From: Cruorifilaria tuberocauda | Lineage: Eukaryota > Nematoda > Chromadorea > Rhabditida > Onchocercidae | Assembly (NCBI GenBank): GCA_013365365.1 | Contig: JABVXU010000938.1 | Span: 1-14,553 of the forward strand | Direction: 5' to 3' | Length of the DNA: 14,553 nt | Shown here: positions 1 to 10,373 of the stretch, piece after piece | Layout of the letters: the number at the start of each line of letters is the position of its first letter | Position numbering within the stretch: the stretch's first letter is position 1 | Program-made: the position numbers and the translations under genes | Notes under the pieces: model-generated | Told to the model about the DNA's origin: nothing | What the model saw: only the letters and a program-made list of their open reading frames with translations | Database searches by the model: none

Positions 1-64
1 ATTAATTAATTAATAATAATAAATAAACTTATATTAATTTTTTGAATGGGAATTTGGATTTTAG

Positions 65-1971
65 GTCCTTTCGATAGATTTGATCACAGAATTACCACCA
101 TCAATAGCACTTACATATGAAGCTGGTGAAAAGGATATTATGTGTCGACCACCGAGGAAATCTACCGCTCGTTTGGTTTCAAAAGCGCTTCTTGTTTATT
201 CATATATTTTTGTTGGTGGTATCATATCAGTTGGATGTTTTGTTGCATATTTATTCGTTTTTTGGTTTGAACTTTTTTTTTTGTTTATTTAAATCATACA
301 TTTTTAAATGTTTACTTCAATTTTAAATTGTATTTAATTTAAAAGAAAAAAGATGAGTGTAAATTTAAGGATGATAGCTTATATGATATGATATGATTAA
401 TTCTTTACCATTTGTGTTATACTTATCGATATGCAATCATATTGTAACAGATAATCGGAATATTCTTCTGATAAAATGATATAAATCGTTTAGGTAAAAA
501 CGTTATTCACATATACACTGATATAATAATAAGTTATGATTATTTTTCATTCATAAGTAAATAAATTTTAAAGAGCTATATTGAATATTTATTATTTGTA
601 AATATATTTATATTTACACATTTATATATTATTTATAAACATGTTTTTCTCTGAAAATTCAGTCCTATTTCAGGTTTTATGAAATAACTCTACGAGATTT
701 ATTTCATTCCAATATCAATCATTGGCGTCCAAATGCGGAAATTTTATCAACAAGTACCGGAAAACACTATACGGCTGAAATGCAAATGTTCATTCATGGC
801 CAAGCAAAAGCTGCCTGGCATATTACATTAGTTATGTCACAGGTTTGTTAGCATATTTGCAAACACTATATTAAACTGTGATGAATAAAAGGAAAAAGAA
901 AAGAAGGAACTTATAAAAGTTTTTAGGAATAATTAAATCAAATTTCAAATAAAATTAATTATCATATTCTTTTCCATAGCTTAATACTTATTTTGTGATA
1001 ATTTCTAGGTATTTCATTTTTGGCTCTGTACAACACGAAGAATTTCCATCTTTAAGCATGGAACACAAAATGTTGCAGCAGTTCTTGCATTACTTATTGA
1101 AATTTGCATTCTTAATTTTATGATTTATATGCCGGGAGTGCAAGACTGGCTTCGTGTTACACATCCACCGGCATTTGTTTGGATCTTTTGTTTACCTGTT
1201 GGCATTGTTCTTGTCATTTTTAACGAGGTTATTTCCTTTTTTTTAATAGGTATTAGTTTTTTTTTTTAACTCATCCAATTTGCAATCTTTTCTTCTTTTT
1301 TATAGCTATAACATAGGTTAGATTACAATTATTTCACATGAAAATAAAAATATTGCATAATTAGCATTAACCAATATTAAAAAAAAGAAATAGCTAATGA
1401 AATATACTTTGAGGAAATTTGAAATGATTCTACAATTACTATTAATACTATCCTAAATTGTTCATTAAAAGTTTCCAGAATAAGAATGTTGGTAATTAAT
1501 CAAGATTATAAACATTAAAATACAACTGCATTACTTATGAATTATTTGATATTATCTAATCGATGTTTAATTTTCATCGTAAATATCAATAAAATAATAT
1601 TATCGTTATCAGATGATATATCTAATGACGATTAATTAGTTCCAAAAAAAAACAATTGTTCATATTGAAAAAAACTACATCATAATAAAATCAGTGATAA
1701 AAAACATAAAAATCTAAAACTATATTTAACATTTACCTAATATAATTTATCACTTACATTTTTATATATCAATTGATGAGATGAAATTTGTTACTTATAT
1801 TTCATTCATTATTATTATCATTCCCAATTAATTTCAACTTACATTGTAATTAATAGAACTTGATGGGATGAAATTTAATGCTTAAAAAGTAACTTTCATA
1901 TTTTTCAGACTAGAAAATGGCTGATTAGACGTTATCCAACTAGTACTATTGTGCGAGCATTAAAATGGTAG
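65..1971 (+). CDS. Na+/K+-ATPase-like P-type ATPase alpha subunit, C-terminal part (5' end outside window)
   Basis: Catalytic subunit of a P2C-type cation pump (Na+/K+ or H+/K+ ATPase family) of the plasma membrane; only the last 216 residues lie in the window. I rebuilt four exons: 65-264, 674-842, 1009-1227 and 1909-1971 (TAG 1969-1971), with introns of 409, 166 and 681 bases, all GT..AG and in phase. Visible signatures are IDLITELPPSIALTYE (the M6 end and following loop of this family), EKDIMCRPPRK (family form ESDIMKRxPRN), HGQAKAAWHITLVMSQ, CTTRRISIFKHG (family form CKTRRNSVFQQG), YMPGVQDWLR, and the ending FNETRKWLIRRYP. Four or five hydrophobic segments match M6-M10. The phosphorylation DKTG motif must lie upstream. 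The family C-terminal Tyr-Tyr is replaced by Lys-Trp, and several cation-site residues differ (see findings). It resembles the divergent nematode CATP subgroup more than the conserved housekeeping pump. The neighbouring gene at 2813-4682 is convergent. Confidence 0.92.
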
Positions 1972-2812
1972 ATGGCGTAATTTATTTGATTCATTATTAA
2001 TGCCAACTTATCAATTAAACTATTACGGCATAATCTATTTGAATTTTTTCTCCTCCTTTTTTTGTCATACAATAATAGATATTGGTAGATATAAACCTTG
2101 ATAATGTAATTAATACCAATTCTTTATTAATGTCGCCTTATCAATTACATTATTACGGCATAATCTATTTGAGTTTTTCAAAAATTGATTAATTTTTTAT
2201 AATAATTGCTTACTACATATTTGATATGTAAATATTATTTGTACTTCATTTATTATTATTATTCTCAATTAATTTCATTTTACACTGTAATAATTTTACA
2301 TTTCTACGCAAAACATTGATGATTACTCAATAAAATAAAGAAATCATTTTGCATTAACGATATTATTATGAATTGTGATTTTCTTCTGATTCCTTGATGT
2401 TACTAAAAATACATCCGAGCATATTCAAATGTTATCAATACCTCTAGGAACCTTTTTTAGTCTTTACATATATCTTTTTCTTTTTTACTAAAGTAAAAAA
2501 AATAATGAAAGAATGGATATTAATGAATGATTTGAATTTAAAGTAAAAAAATTATTCAATGAACGATTGGGATTTATTCTCCACTATTTTTATTTTTGAT
2601 AAGCAAACCTCTCTGTGTGACAATTTTTCTCAATACTTTGAAGTCTTAAAAAATTCTGCGGCAAAAAGATGAAAACATAACAAAAAAGTTTATGAAATAT
2701 CTCAATGGTGATTATCACCGGAATAAATAAATAAATTTTTGTTGACATTACAATTAAAAAATACAAACTATATTATAAATTATAAATTTCTAGCACATCG
2801 AAAAATGACATT
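1972..2812. other. Convergent 3' intergenic spacer
   Basis: This 841-base AT-rich spacer separates the stop of the ATPase gene (plus strand) from the proposed stop of the phosphatase gene (minus strand). I see no open exon with good splice sites. A plus-strand AATAAA at 2329-2334 is a possible polyadenylation signal for the ATPase. On the minus strand the sequence complementary to TTTATT at 2573-2578 could serve the phosphatase. The left part holds the direct repeat listed separately. Confidence 0.6.
1993..2180. repeat. Two-copy diverged direct repeat, 130-base spacing
   Basis: Copies at about 1993-2050 and 2123-2180 share the core TATTACGGCATAATCTATTT exactly. They also share flanking ATTATTAATG/CTTATTAATG and CTTATCAATTA with a few substitutions. 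The repeat begins just after the ATPase stop codon. It shows no coding potential and no transposase; it looks like a local duplication. Confidence 0.8.
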
Positions 2813-4682
2813 TCATAAGACAAAACTAAAAATACCTTCCGTACAAGTATCTTCTAACACTGTGCCTTCACTAGTATCTTCTGATATATCTGAGAATTGA
2901 AAAGGTCGCGAACAGGATTGATTACTTAAAATTCATCATTAATGGATGCTTTTTCTTCTTTTTTTTCCTGATTTTTCTGTTTTTCTGAGGATTCTTCTAT
3001 GTCATATATAAATATTTTTTCATATATATTTTGCTTCGACACTAGCTAACCGCTATCATCTCTTATGAACTACTGATATTGCACTTTTAGAAACTGCAGT
3101 ATTTTAAAGTGCAGAATAATAAATAACAAATGCATTACTGATCAATAAAGCTGATGTTAGGGTCGTTAAAAACTGACTTACTCGCTGGATTATTCTGACA
3201 TTCCATATGTTTGATACACTGTTCTGCAATTTATTTTCAATTGAACATTGTAAAAAACGCACTTAAATGAGTTGGTGCAGAAATCAATGTCATCGTTTTT
3301 TCCCAAACCTAATTAGTTGCATTTTTTACTAACTTGATCTTCAATAAAAACATGCAGCGCGAAATTCTTATACTGATTAAATATGAATAAAATGGACAAA
3401 TACTTTTTACAGAGGTAGTAGAAGAAGTAGATTTATCAGCTGATTCATCTGAAATATCCTGTAATAAGGCTACAGGATAGTCCAATAATAGCATCTTTTT
3501 ATCATTTGCCTTCAATTCATCAAATGCTTCACTTACATACTGTTTCCTCATCGATATTGCTTCTAACGGGCCCGTCTACAAATATACTTTCATCAATAGT
3601 GATTTAAAATCCTCATTACAACAATGTATACAAATTATACTACATAATTAATACAAATAAAATAATTGGCCAACTTTTCCTGCGTATTTTGCAAGTTGCA
3701 TGCGAAATCCGAAATTTGGATTGGCACATGGTCTTTTACTGACAATATATGCCAAAGCAGAAGCATAGCTCATATCGCAAGCAACAATAAGATAAGCTGC
3801 AACAATAGACACACTACGGCTCACTCCAGCAATGCAATGTACGAGTACTGACTCTAAAAATAACTCACTCAACACTCTATCGAAAATTCGTTATCAAAAG
3901 TGTCTAACAATCATTACAAAAAAAAAGCGTCAAAATATCGATGAAGTGTAAACATATTCAAAAATTATTTAAAAAACTCATATTGTTTGCACTTTTCTCA
4001 TGTTTTAATTATTGTAACTAATAGATATCGAATGAGTAAAGAATCATGTAATTTTTAATTTTAATTTACTTACTTTTCAATAAACGAGCATGATGAATAA
4101 ATGCTGTGGTTTCCGTGAAATATTTGCTGATGTTTGCTTCAGGTATATCGGCTATATGTATGTGTAAAATATTCAAATCTTTTACAGCGTTACCAGCACG
4201 TCCATTTAACTCATGTATCGATATAATATAACCGATCTGACTACGTGCATATAGAAATGTATATGTTATATTATTTTACATATGTGTAAGTATTGTTTCA
4301 TACTGAAAAGCTGATCTATCACATTTATCTAGTAATATAATTGATGCAATATAACCGTGAATTTTATTAATTAAAATAATCATCAAAAAAGAAAAAATAA
4401 AAGACGTAAAATTAAGATCATTTAAAGTAAATAATAATAAAAAGAAATAAATTATATAAAATTAATTAGATCAGATTAAAAAGGTAATCTTGCGTAATAT
4501 AGTAAGTAATAAACAGTAACCTGCTTCTCCCGTAATTGTTCTACGTCATTTGCATCACGTATACTGCCCAAATATAAATAAGGAAGAATTTCTGACATTC
4601 CATAACAACTTCGACTTTTCCATTCTACCAACCTTTGCACACTTCTTCCTTCTTCTCCACTTATTTGTCCTGCATTTTGCAT
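2813..4682 (-). CDS. Atypical dual-specificity phosphatase, DUSP15/DUSP22-like
   Basis: Small cysteine-based phosphatase that removes phosphate from Ser/Thr and Tyr. Exons on the minus strand are 4521-4682, 4074-4236, 3675-3853, 3404-3575 and 2813-2889 (TGA), giving 250 residues. The catalytic loop VHCIAGVSRSVS (Cys115, Arg121) and the general-acid Asp84 in IADIPEAN are intact. GMSEILPYLYLGSIRDAND, IGYIISIHE and RPCANPNFGFRMQL align with the DUSP22/DUSP15 core without gaps across exons 1-3. The 28 residues before Met29 extend the usual start (family: MG-N-x-M-N-K-ILPGLYIG); Met29 is an alternative start. Neither choice gives the Gly2 needed for N-myristoylation. An in-frame TAG directly precedes the first ATG, and TTAG|ATG could be a spliced-leader acceptor. 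The tail (exons 4-5) is acidic and Ser/Thr-rich and not conserved. Exons 1-3 are secure, exon 4 is likely, and exon 5 is tentative. Confidence 0.9.
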
Positions 4683-5736
4683 CTAATATGTTCCACACCT
4701 AAATATACCGAAAAATTTCCCGGAATGGTCCAAAAAAAAACCCATCCGAAACATCCAATCCTGAGAAAGATTTTAATTAGCCGGAAATTTCCATTTTCAA
4801 AAAGTGTCCTGAATCTATTCCGTTACTTGATGATTGACGAATGAATCTTATGTCATGTGACCGATTTCATGATTTCATATCAGTGTGTCCTTTTGATGAC
4901 CATTTTATACCCTTCAAAAATAAAATTGATTGATCAGTTGATCAATCTTCAGATCGGTTTATAATCATCTTCATTTATTATTATTCCTTACTATGAATAA
5001 TTTTAATTTTCTCCAATTTGTAACCATTTTAATTATGAGAATAAATCAGCGAGAGAAATTTCAAGGTCAATGCTATTCCAAAGTTTTTTTGCGTTATTTC
5101 CCTTTCAGAAAAATTACAATTTAACTTCTGTTTTTATTTCTTAAATTCATCATAATAAAATATTTTTAATCAACCATCTAATTAGCTTAATTATTGATGA
5201 AGTTATAAAATATCGATGAAAATTTTCATCATACTTGATACTTGACACTGTAGCTATACTTTAAATTGTTAATATGAATTTCGTATCACGTAATTCTGCT
5301 AAATTTCTCGTTCATTTTTATGCAGAAACAATGAGCAAATTTTAAATAAGTATATTCTGCTGATAAAAATAATTGATTAATTATTGATTAACCATCATCC
5401 TCTATGGTAAATTTTTATAACGTTTACGTGAGATTTCACGGCTTTTGTGATTCATAAGTTACATTTTCTTGTATAGTACTGCAAAATGTTCTGGGAATTT
5501 TACCTCTTGAGAGGTTTTTTTTTTTATCAAATATTATCATATTAACATATTGATGAATTATTTAGATTTATAAAAAGAAAGAAAGGAAAAATTTATATGC
5601 ATACACAGATCTATCAGTAATAAGAAGTAATGGACCAGAAAGAGAATGAAAAAGAGAGAAAAAATAAATTGAAGTGAATCTATCAAAATTGCAGCAAATA
5701 TAAATCAAAAAATTACGAATAGATAACAAAATTTTC
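4683..5736. other. Intergenic spacer upstream of the phosphatase gene
   Basis: This 1,054-base AT-rich spacer holds the presumed promoter of the minus-strand phosphatase and the 3' flank of the LECT2-like gene. I find no coding exon. Two short perfect inverted repeats stand out: GATTGATCA/TGATCAATC at 4928-4947 with a 2-base centre, and the 16-base palindrome at 5215-5230 (GATGAAAATTTTCATC). Their function is unknown, and short palindromes are expected by chance in such AT-rich DNA. Confidence 0.5.
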
Positions 5737-8700
5737 TTATTTAGGTGGAAAATCCGGCATACGACATCGTTTTGCTGAGATCATTTCGCTTATATCCACA
5801 ACAACACCACGATAACGAACCTGAAAACAATAAGAATTGGTACCAGTTTGATAATTAATGAAATATTTCACTAACAATTATCTTTATTTTTTTTTTTCAA
5901 AATTTCAATTAATTAAATGAAAGTTTAATTAAACGAGTAAAATGAAACTTACCTGAATAAAGAAATACGGTACAAAAATACGATACAGTAAGAGAAATCA
6001 TTATATTGAATCAATAATCATGAATGATTGATGCAGTTAATAATACATTAGTTTTAGATATAAATAATCACTAACTTCCATAAATACCGAATCTGGAGAA
6101 TCTTCACAATCAAGTCGAGTTGCAATTGGTTCACCTTGTGCAACATATTGTGATCCCAATAATTGATCTCGATAACGTACATTGTATAACATAACTTCAT
6201 AATCTGATATTTATTTTTTTTTAATTAGTGAAAAAACTTTGAAAGATTAAATTTTGAAAGATTTTAATTAAGCATTTACCAGTCCAATCACCAGTTCCAA
6301 TAAGCACTACACCATTATTATCACAACCGGTGTAAATACCCTGAATAGCATATAGACGAGTTCGTCCAACAACTTTAGCATCAATTGGTGAGTAAATATC
6401 GGGAACACGCATTTCCTGCAAGAAAACAAAATACGATATGAAATATAGTCAAGCTTATTACAATTTATTATCATCATTAATTACTTAAAATTTAAATAGA
6501 AATAATTGTTAAAAAGATCTTAGTATGTGATAATTTTGAACATCAGTTTATTGATCTGATATCTAATTAATGATTTGAATTTGATAATCTGATATCTAAT
6601 TTAATCAACTGATAATCTAGTTCGTATAGTTTAATAGAATCGTTATTTTTTAATTTTTTATATATTATTAAATTTCTATTAACAATGAAATCCTTTACCT
6701 CCTCATCATCACTTTGTATTTTTGGACATTTGATATCCCAACCACGTACTGCGTTATATCGGCTACAGAAAGATAATGATAAATTTAATTTTTAATCGAA
6801 ATCTGATTACAAGTGGAAATGTTTCGTCATAATTTCGAAACATTAAATATTTGGAATCAGAAATAAAATTGTATAATTGGCAAAATTAACCTATCATACT
6901 TAAATGGCAATCCAAACAATTCATTTTTAGGATTTGATTCACAAATTTGACCAGTACACATGCCTGTAAAATATTTTGTTCCGATAACTTATACCATACA
7001 CTACTGATAATCATTCATCTATCTTTCTCATGATAATAATTCAAATTTTTATTCTAGTTTAAACGAGGTATTTAAGCATAAAATAAGCATTATCACTTTT
7101 TCAATCAAATTTTATCAATCTTGCTAATTGTATTTGTTAATTAAATTATATTTTATTGGAAAAAAAAGTAAGTATTTGTGATAATCTGATTAGAGTTATT
7201 GATAAATTTACAATTCGAAAGATGATAGGTTGGATCGATGGGTCGTCCTTGTTTAAACATTTGTAATCGAATAAACGGATCACCATCATCATCCGCATAA
7301 ATACAACGATAATCTTTCGCAATCCCAATTCGTTCACCTTTTTTTACGTGTCCACCAAAGAAGTCCAATGATACCGATGCGATTAGCACATAATAACCTT
7401 GAAGAAAGATTATTACAAGATACTTTAAATCATCATCGGATTACAACTAAACAACTTATAACTGATTAGATTTGATAAGTTATTTTTTTATTTCTCCAAA
7501 AAAATATTTTTAGAATTTTGAAATTTCTTTTAAAAGAAATTTTGTAATAAATGAAAATGTGCATTTCACAACTATGCATTTCTTTCATTTTTGATTAATT
7601 TTAATCAAATTCTGATATTTCCTAATAATCTTCGAGTAATAAATATTTTAATTAATATTAATTTCCCCTTACTGCAAACAATCAATGATCATAAACTTTC
7701 TAAATTTGCAATGATATCAATGCATTTTACAGTCTATAAGATTTTATACAGTATCGTATCGTACTATTTACTGTAAAATTTTATTTTCAGGATATACGGA
7801 TAATAAATAATGAATTTGAAATTCTTTGTTGTATCGTAATATTTGATTTTTTTTTAAAATGATAAACTGTATCAATGTTCAAGATGATAATAGATAATAT
7901 ATTATAATCTAAGTTCAGTTTCAAGTTAAATGCAAATTATTTGATTAATCAAGTGATCGATTTCAAGAATTCGCAACTTGTCAACCTTGCCATTGACCCG
8001 TTCCTTCAATTCGTACACCTTCATCAGCACATTCGTAATTCACGTGATTACCGAACGGTTTCCAGAAATAAAGTTCACCATCAAATGGTGCATACACTTC
8101 ACTTCGTGGTGAACATTCCACATCAACCGCTTCAAGAAGTAACCCATTACGTCTAAAATTACTCTATCTCTGATTCAAAATTTGTAAAATTAAAAAAAAA
8201 ATAACTGACATATTTGATAAATTACAATTAATGGATAAAATTTTTAATGAATAAATGAAATTAATCAATAATCTATTTTATATAATCAATCAATAATCTA
8301 TTTTATCTAAAAAATATTTATGAAAGAGAAAATATAAAACAAAATTTTGAATCATTGTTTTATAACTAATCTTACCTTTTATTGTTACTATAGAAATTTT
8401 TTGATGCGGTAACTTGATACGGTAATTTGATACGGTAATTTGACTGTATACTCAAAAAATTAATTTACTTTTAAGGAATGAAATAATTTTCATCCTATAT
8501 AATCCACTTTGGTCTTTAAATAATTTCATTAATTACCTTTTGCTTCTGAAACCACCACAAAATTCGCCATCACATTTAATTAATTTGTTTGTTTCACCAC
8601 CTTGACAAATTCTTCCCATACATCCCAAACCATTTACTAAATATGTACTTTCATTACTGATATTTTAATCAAGTATCAGTAATCCATTCATTCCATTTCA

Positions 8701-9213
8701 GTTTAATCCGTTATGATTTAATCATTTTTCTGCTAACATTTTTTTAATTCCAATCATTGTATGATTAAACTGATAAGAGATAATCATGATTTTAAGAAAG
8801 ATAATAGCAAAATTTCCTAAAAATTTTAAAATCGCCTATTAAACTTGTATATTTCAGATTTCCCATAACAATAAATAAATAACTTGATAAATCATTGCTG
8901 AAATTTGAAATTAATTAATTAATAGTCAATTAGCAGTAATATAGCTAATAATATAGCTTTTTTATAGCTAATAATACCATCAATTTATTAATTATCTCAT
9001 TAAAAAAGCATGCTACAATTATTCTAATCATCATGAATGAAATTCAAATTATCAAAACTGATAATTATCAAGAATATTTTCAAGTTATCGGAAGAAAGAG
9101 AAAACAGATGATTAATTAATTAATTGTTAACAACATAACAATTGAAATATCTAACCTTTGATGAAATGAGCGAACAATGCGTAAATGTAAAATAGTGATG
9201 ATAAGGTGAGCAT
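5737..9213 (-). CDS. lect-2: Secreted protein with two tandem LECT2/M23-like domains (LECT-2 / chondromodulin II homologue)
   Basis: Predicted extracellular, non-enzymatic signalling or matrix factor; in C. elegans LECT-2 helps guide sensory dendrites. Nine minus-strand exons: 9156-9213, 8537-8636, 7986-8152, 7212-7397, 6891-6963, 6699-6762, 6280-6415, 6076-6203 and 5737-5820 (TAA), giving 331 residues. Residues 1-20 (MLTLSSLFYIYALFAHFIKV) form a signal peptide. Domain 1 (about 25-170) has CMGRICQ, CDGEFCGGF, VDVEC, VYAPFDGE, EGVRIEGTG, HVKKGERIG and DPTYHL, closely matching vertebrate LECT2 order. Domain 2 (about 171-325) repeats this: CTGQICE, WDIKC, IYSPIDAKV, NGVVLIGTG, YVAQGEPIA. The M23 zinc Asp is kept (Asp63, Asp204). 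The His before the NG/GVD motif and the HVH motif near the end are lost in both domains. Many paired Cys fit disulfides. Intron phases are mirrored between the domains. Confidence is high for the exons, and good for the LECT2 assignment. Confidence 0.9.
8263..8306. repeat. 19-base direct repeat in intron 2 of the LECT2-like gene
   Basis: AATCAATAATCTATTTTAT occurs at 8263-8281 and again at 8288-8306, separated by six bases. It lies in the intron 8153-8536 and probably reflects local slippage or duplication. Confidence 0.8.
8403..8441. repeat. 13-base tandem repeat, three copies, in intron 2 of the LECT2-like gene
   Basis: Three consecutive 13-base units, GATGCGGTAACTT then GATACGGTAATTT twice, at 8403-8415, 8416-8428 and 8429-8441. 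The first unit differs at two positions. This is a short minisatellite inside an intron with no visible coding role. Confidence 0.9.
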
Positions 9214-9239
9214 AGTGATTATTTCGATTTCGAAGGTTA

Positions 9240-9246
9240 CTGAATG
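9240..9246 (-). promoter_or_regulatory. Possible spliced-leader (trans-splice) acceptor for the LECT2-like gene
   Basis: On the minus strand CATTCAG ends at position 9240, 26 bases before the ATG at 9213. It has the form of a nematode 3' splice site with no obvious donor nearby, as expected for SL1 addition. This rests on position and consensus only. Confidence 0.35.
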
Positions 9247-9393
9247 ATTTTAGGATGGTTAACCAGAATTGATTAATGATCGAATGATTAATTGATGGTC
9301 TTATCACTTTCAACCCCACAAATGCATCAATGATAGATCGTTGCCCAATTTATCTTTCACTGACAAACATCTGCGGTTTGGATGGCCAATCAA

Positions 9394-9398
<5 letters not shown>

Positions 9399-9466
<68 letters not shown>

Positions 9467-9467
9467 T
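9399..9467. repeat. GT dinucleotide microsatellite
   Basis: An almost pure (GT)n run of about 69 bases, interrupted once by AT at 9439-9440 and preceded by GTAT. It begins about 186 bases upstream of the LECT2-like start codon (AC-rich in that gene's sense). It produces spurious Cys-Val ORFs in all plus-strand frames. Confidence 0.97.
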
Positions 9468-9657
9468 TTATATATCGACCAAACCCTCATCATCATATCT
9501 TATCATATCAATCACAAGGAAAAAAAAAACAAATGAAAATTTCATTATTATAATTAAATTTTATTAACAGAAATTTATAAAATTTAAAATAAAAATTTTT
9601 AAATTTTCAATATATTGCATGAAAATGTACTATACAAATCAAATTTAACAAATAATT

Positions 9658-9680
9658 AATCAATCAATCAATCAATCAAT
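9658..9680. repeat. AATC tetranucleotide repeat
   Basis: About 5.75 uninterrupted units of AATC in the spacer between the LECT2-like and zinc-finger genes. A simple-sequence locus with no coding role visible. Confidence 0.9.
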
Positions 9681-10265
9681 TATGATAATCAATTATCACA
9701 TACATTTAAAAGAAATATTATCTGAAATATTTTTTTTAAAGTTACTCGATGATTTACTTAATAAGCGTATATTTGGGTTTTTTCTAAAATAGTTCAAAAA
9801 AAAAGTTAAAATAAAGCTTACATAAAAATAAAATATCGTTTTATCAATAGATTAAACTGCAAGAATATAATTTAAAAAACTATAAAGCATTCAAATCAAA
9901 TAAATACAGAAAAAAATGTGATTAGAAAAAAAAATAACGATTTTCCAGTAGATAAAATAAATTTTAAATATTCGATTTAAAAAAAAAAAAAAAACGAAAA
10001 AATTAATCGTAATCATTCATTGATAAGTAATTTATCAATGATCGGATAAAATTACTAACAGATTTCGAAGTATTTAATTTCAATTTGTCAATTAGCATTT
10101 TTTTCATGAATTTTAAGTTCATCTTTTTCATTGCATCAACTTTAATCCTTTCATTGATATAAATTTTAAATGTAAATTTATTGATATATCAATGATTAGA
10201 TCAAAATATTCTTTATCACTATGTATATTTTTGAATTGATAAAGATTTTAATTAGATTATGGCTA

Positions 10266-10373
10266 ATTAAATTGCTAGAAAGCTAATGAAAATTCTAATT
10301 GGAATAACAATTATCTTAAATTATTTCAGTATATTTTATACATTAAATTGCTAGAAAGCTAATGAAAATTCTA
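10266..10373. repeat. 32-base perfect direct repeat
   Basis: A 32-base sequence starting ATTAAATTGCTAGAAAGC and ending AATTCTA is present at 10266-10297 and again, identically, at 10342-10373. The copies are 76 bases apart. They lie just downstream of the zinc-finger gene stop, so they could be in its 3' UTR or flank. Perfect identity suggests a recent duplication. Confidence 0.9.

Noticed and set aside
117..326. Second plus-strand frame over the first ATPase exon
   Set aside because: The overlapping frame from position 65 matches the P-type ATPase M6 region, so this frame is a shadow.
3666..3851. Plus-strand 61-codon ORF MANFSCVFCKLH...
   Set aside because: It is antisense to the catalytic exon of the phosphatase (HCIAGVSRS on the minus strand).
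4635..4844. Plus-strand ORF MHTSSFFST...
   Set aside because: It is partly antisense to phosphatase exon 1 and has no recognisable features.
7941..8156. Plus-strand 71-codon ORF MINQVIDFKNSQ...
   Set aside because: It is antisense to exon 3 of the LECT2-like gene, whose reading is supported by splice sites and domain similarity.
9116..9319. Minus-strand ORF beginning with a GTG start (GLKVIRPSIN...)
   Set aside because: It is a different frame over the signal-peptide exon. The frame starting at ATG 9213 gives a signal peptide and joins exon 2 in phase.
9330..9567. Three overlapping plus-strand ORFs rich in Cys-Val
   Set aside because: They are translations of the GT microsatellite in three frames, with no other coding evidence.
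10018..10040. 9-base-stem hairpin considered as a terminator or RNA gene
   Set aside because: The stem is short, AT-rich and unaccompanied by other features; such hairpins are frequent by chance here.
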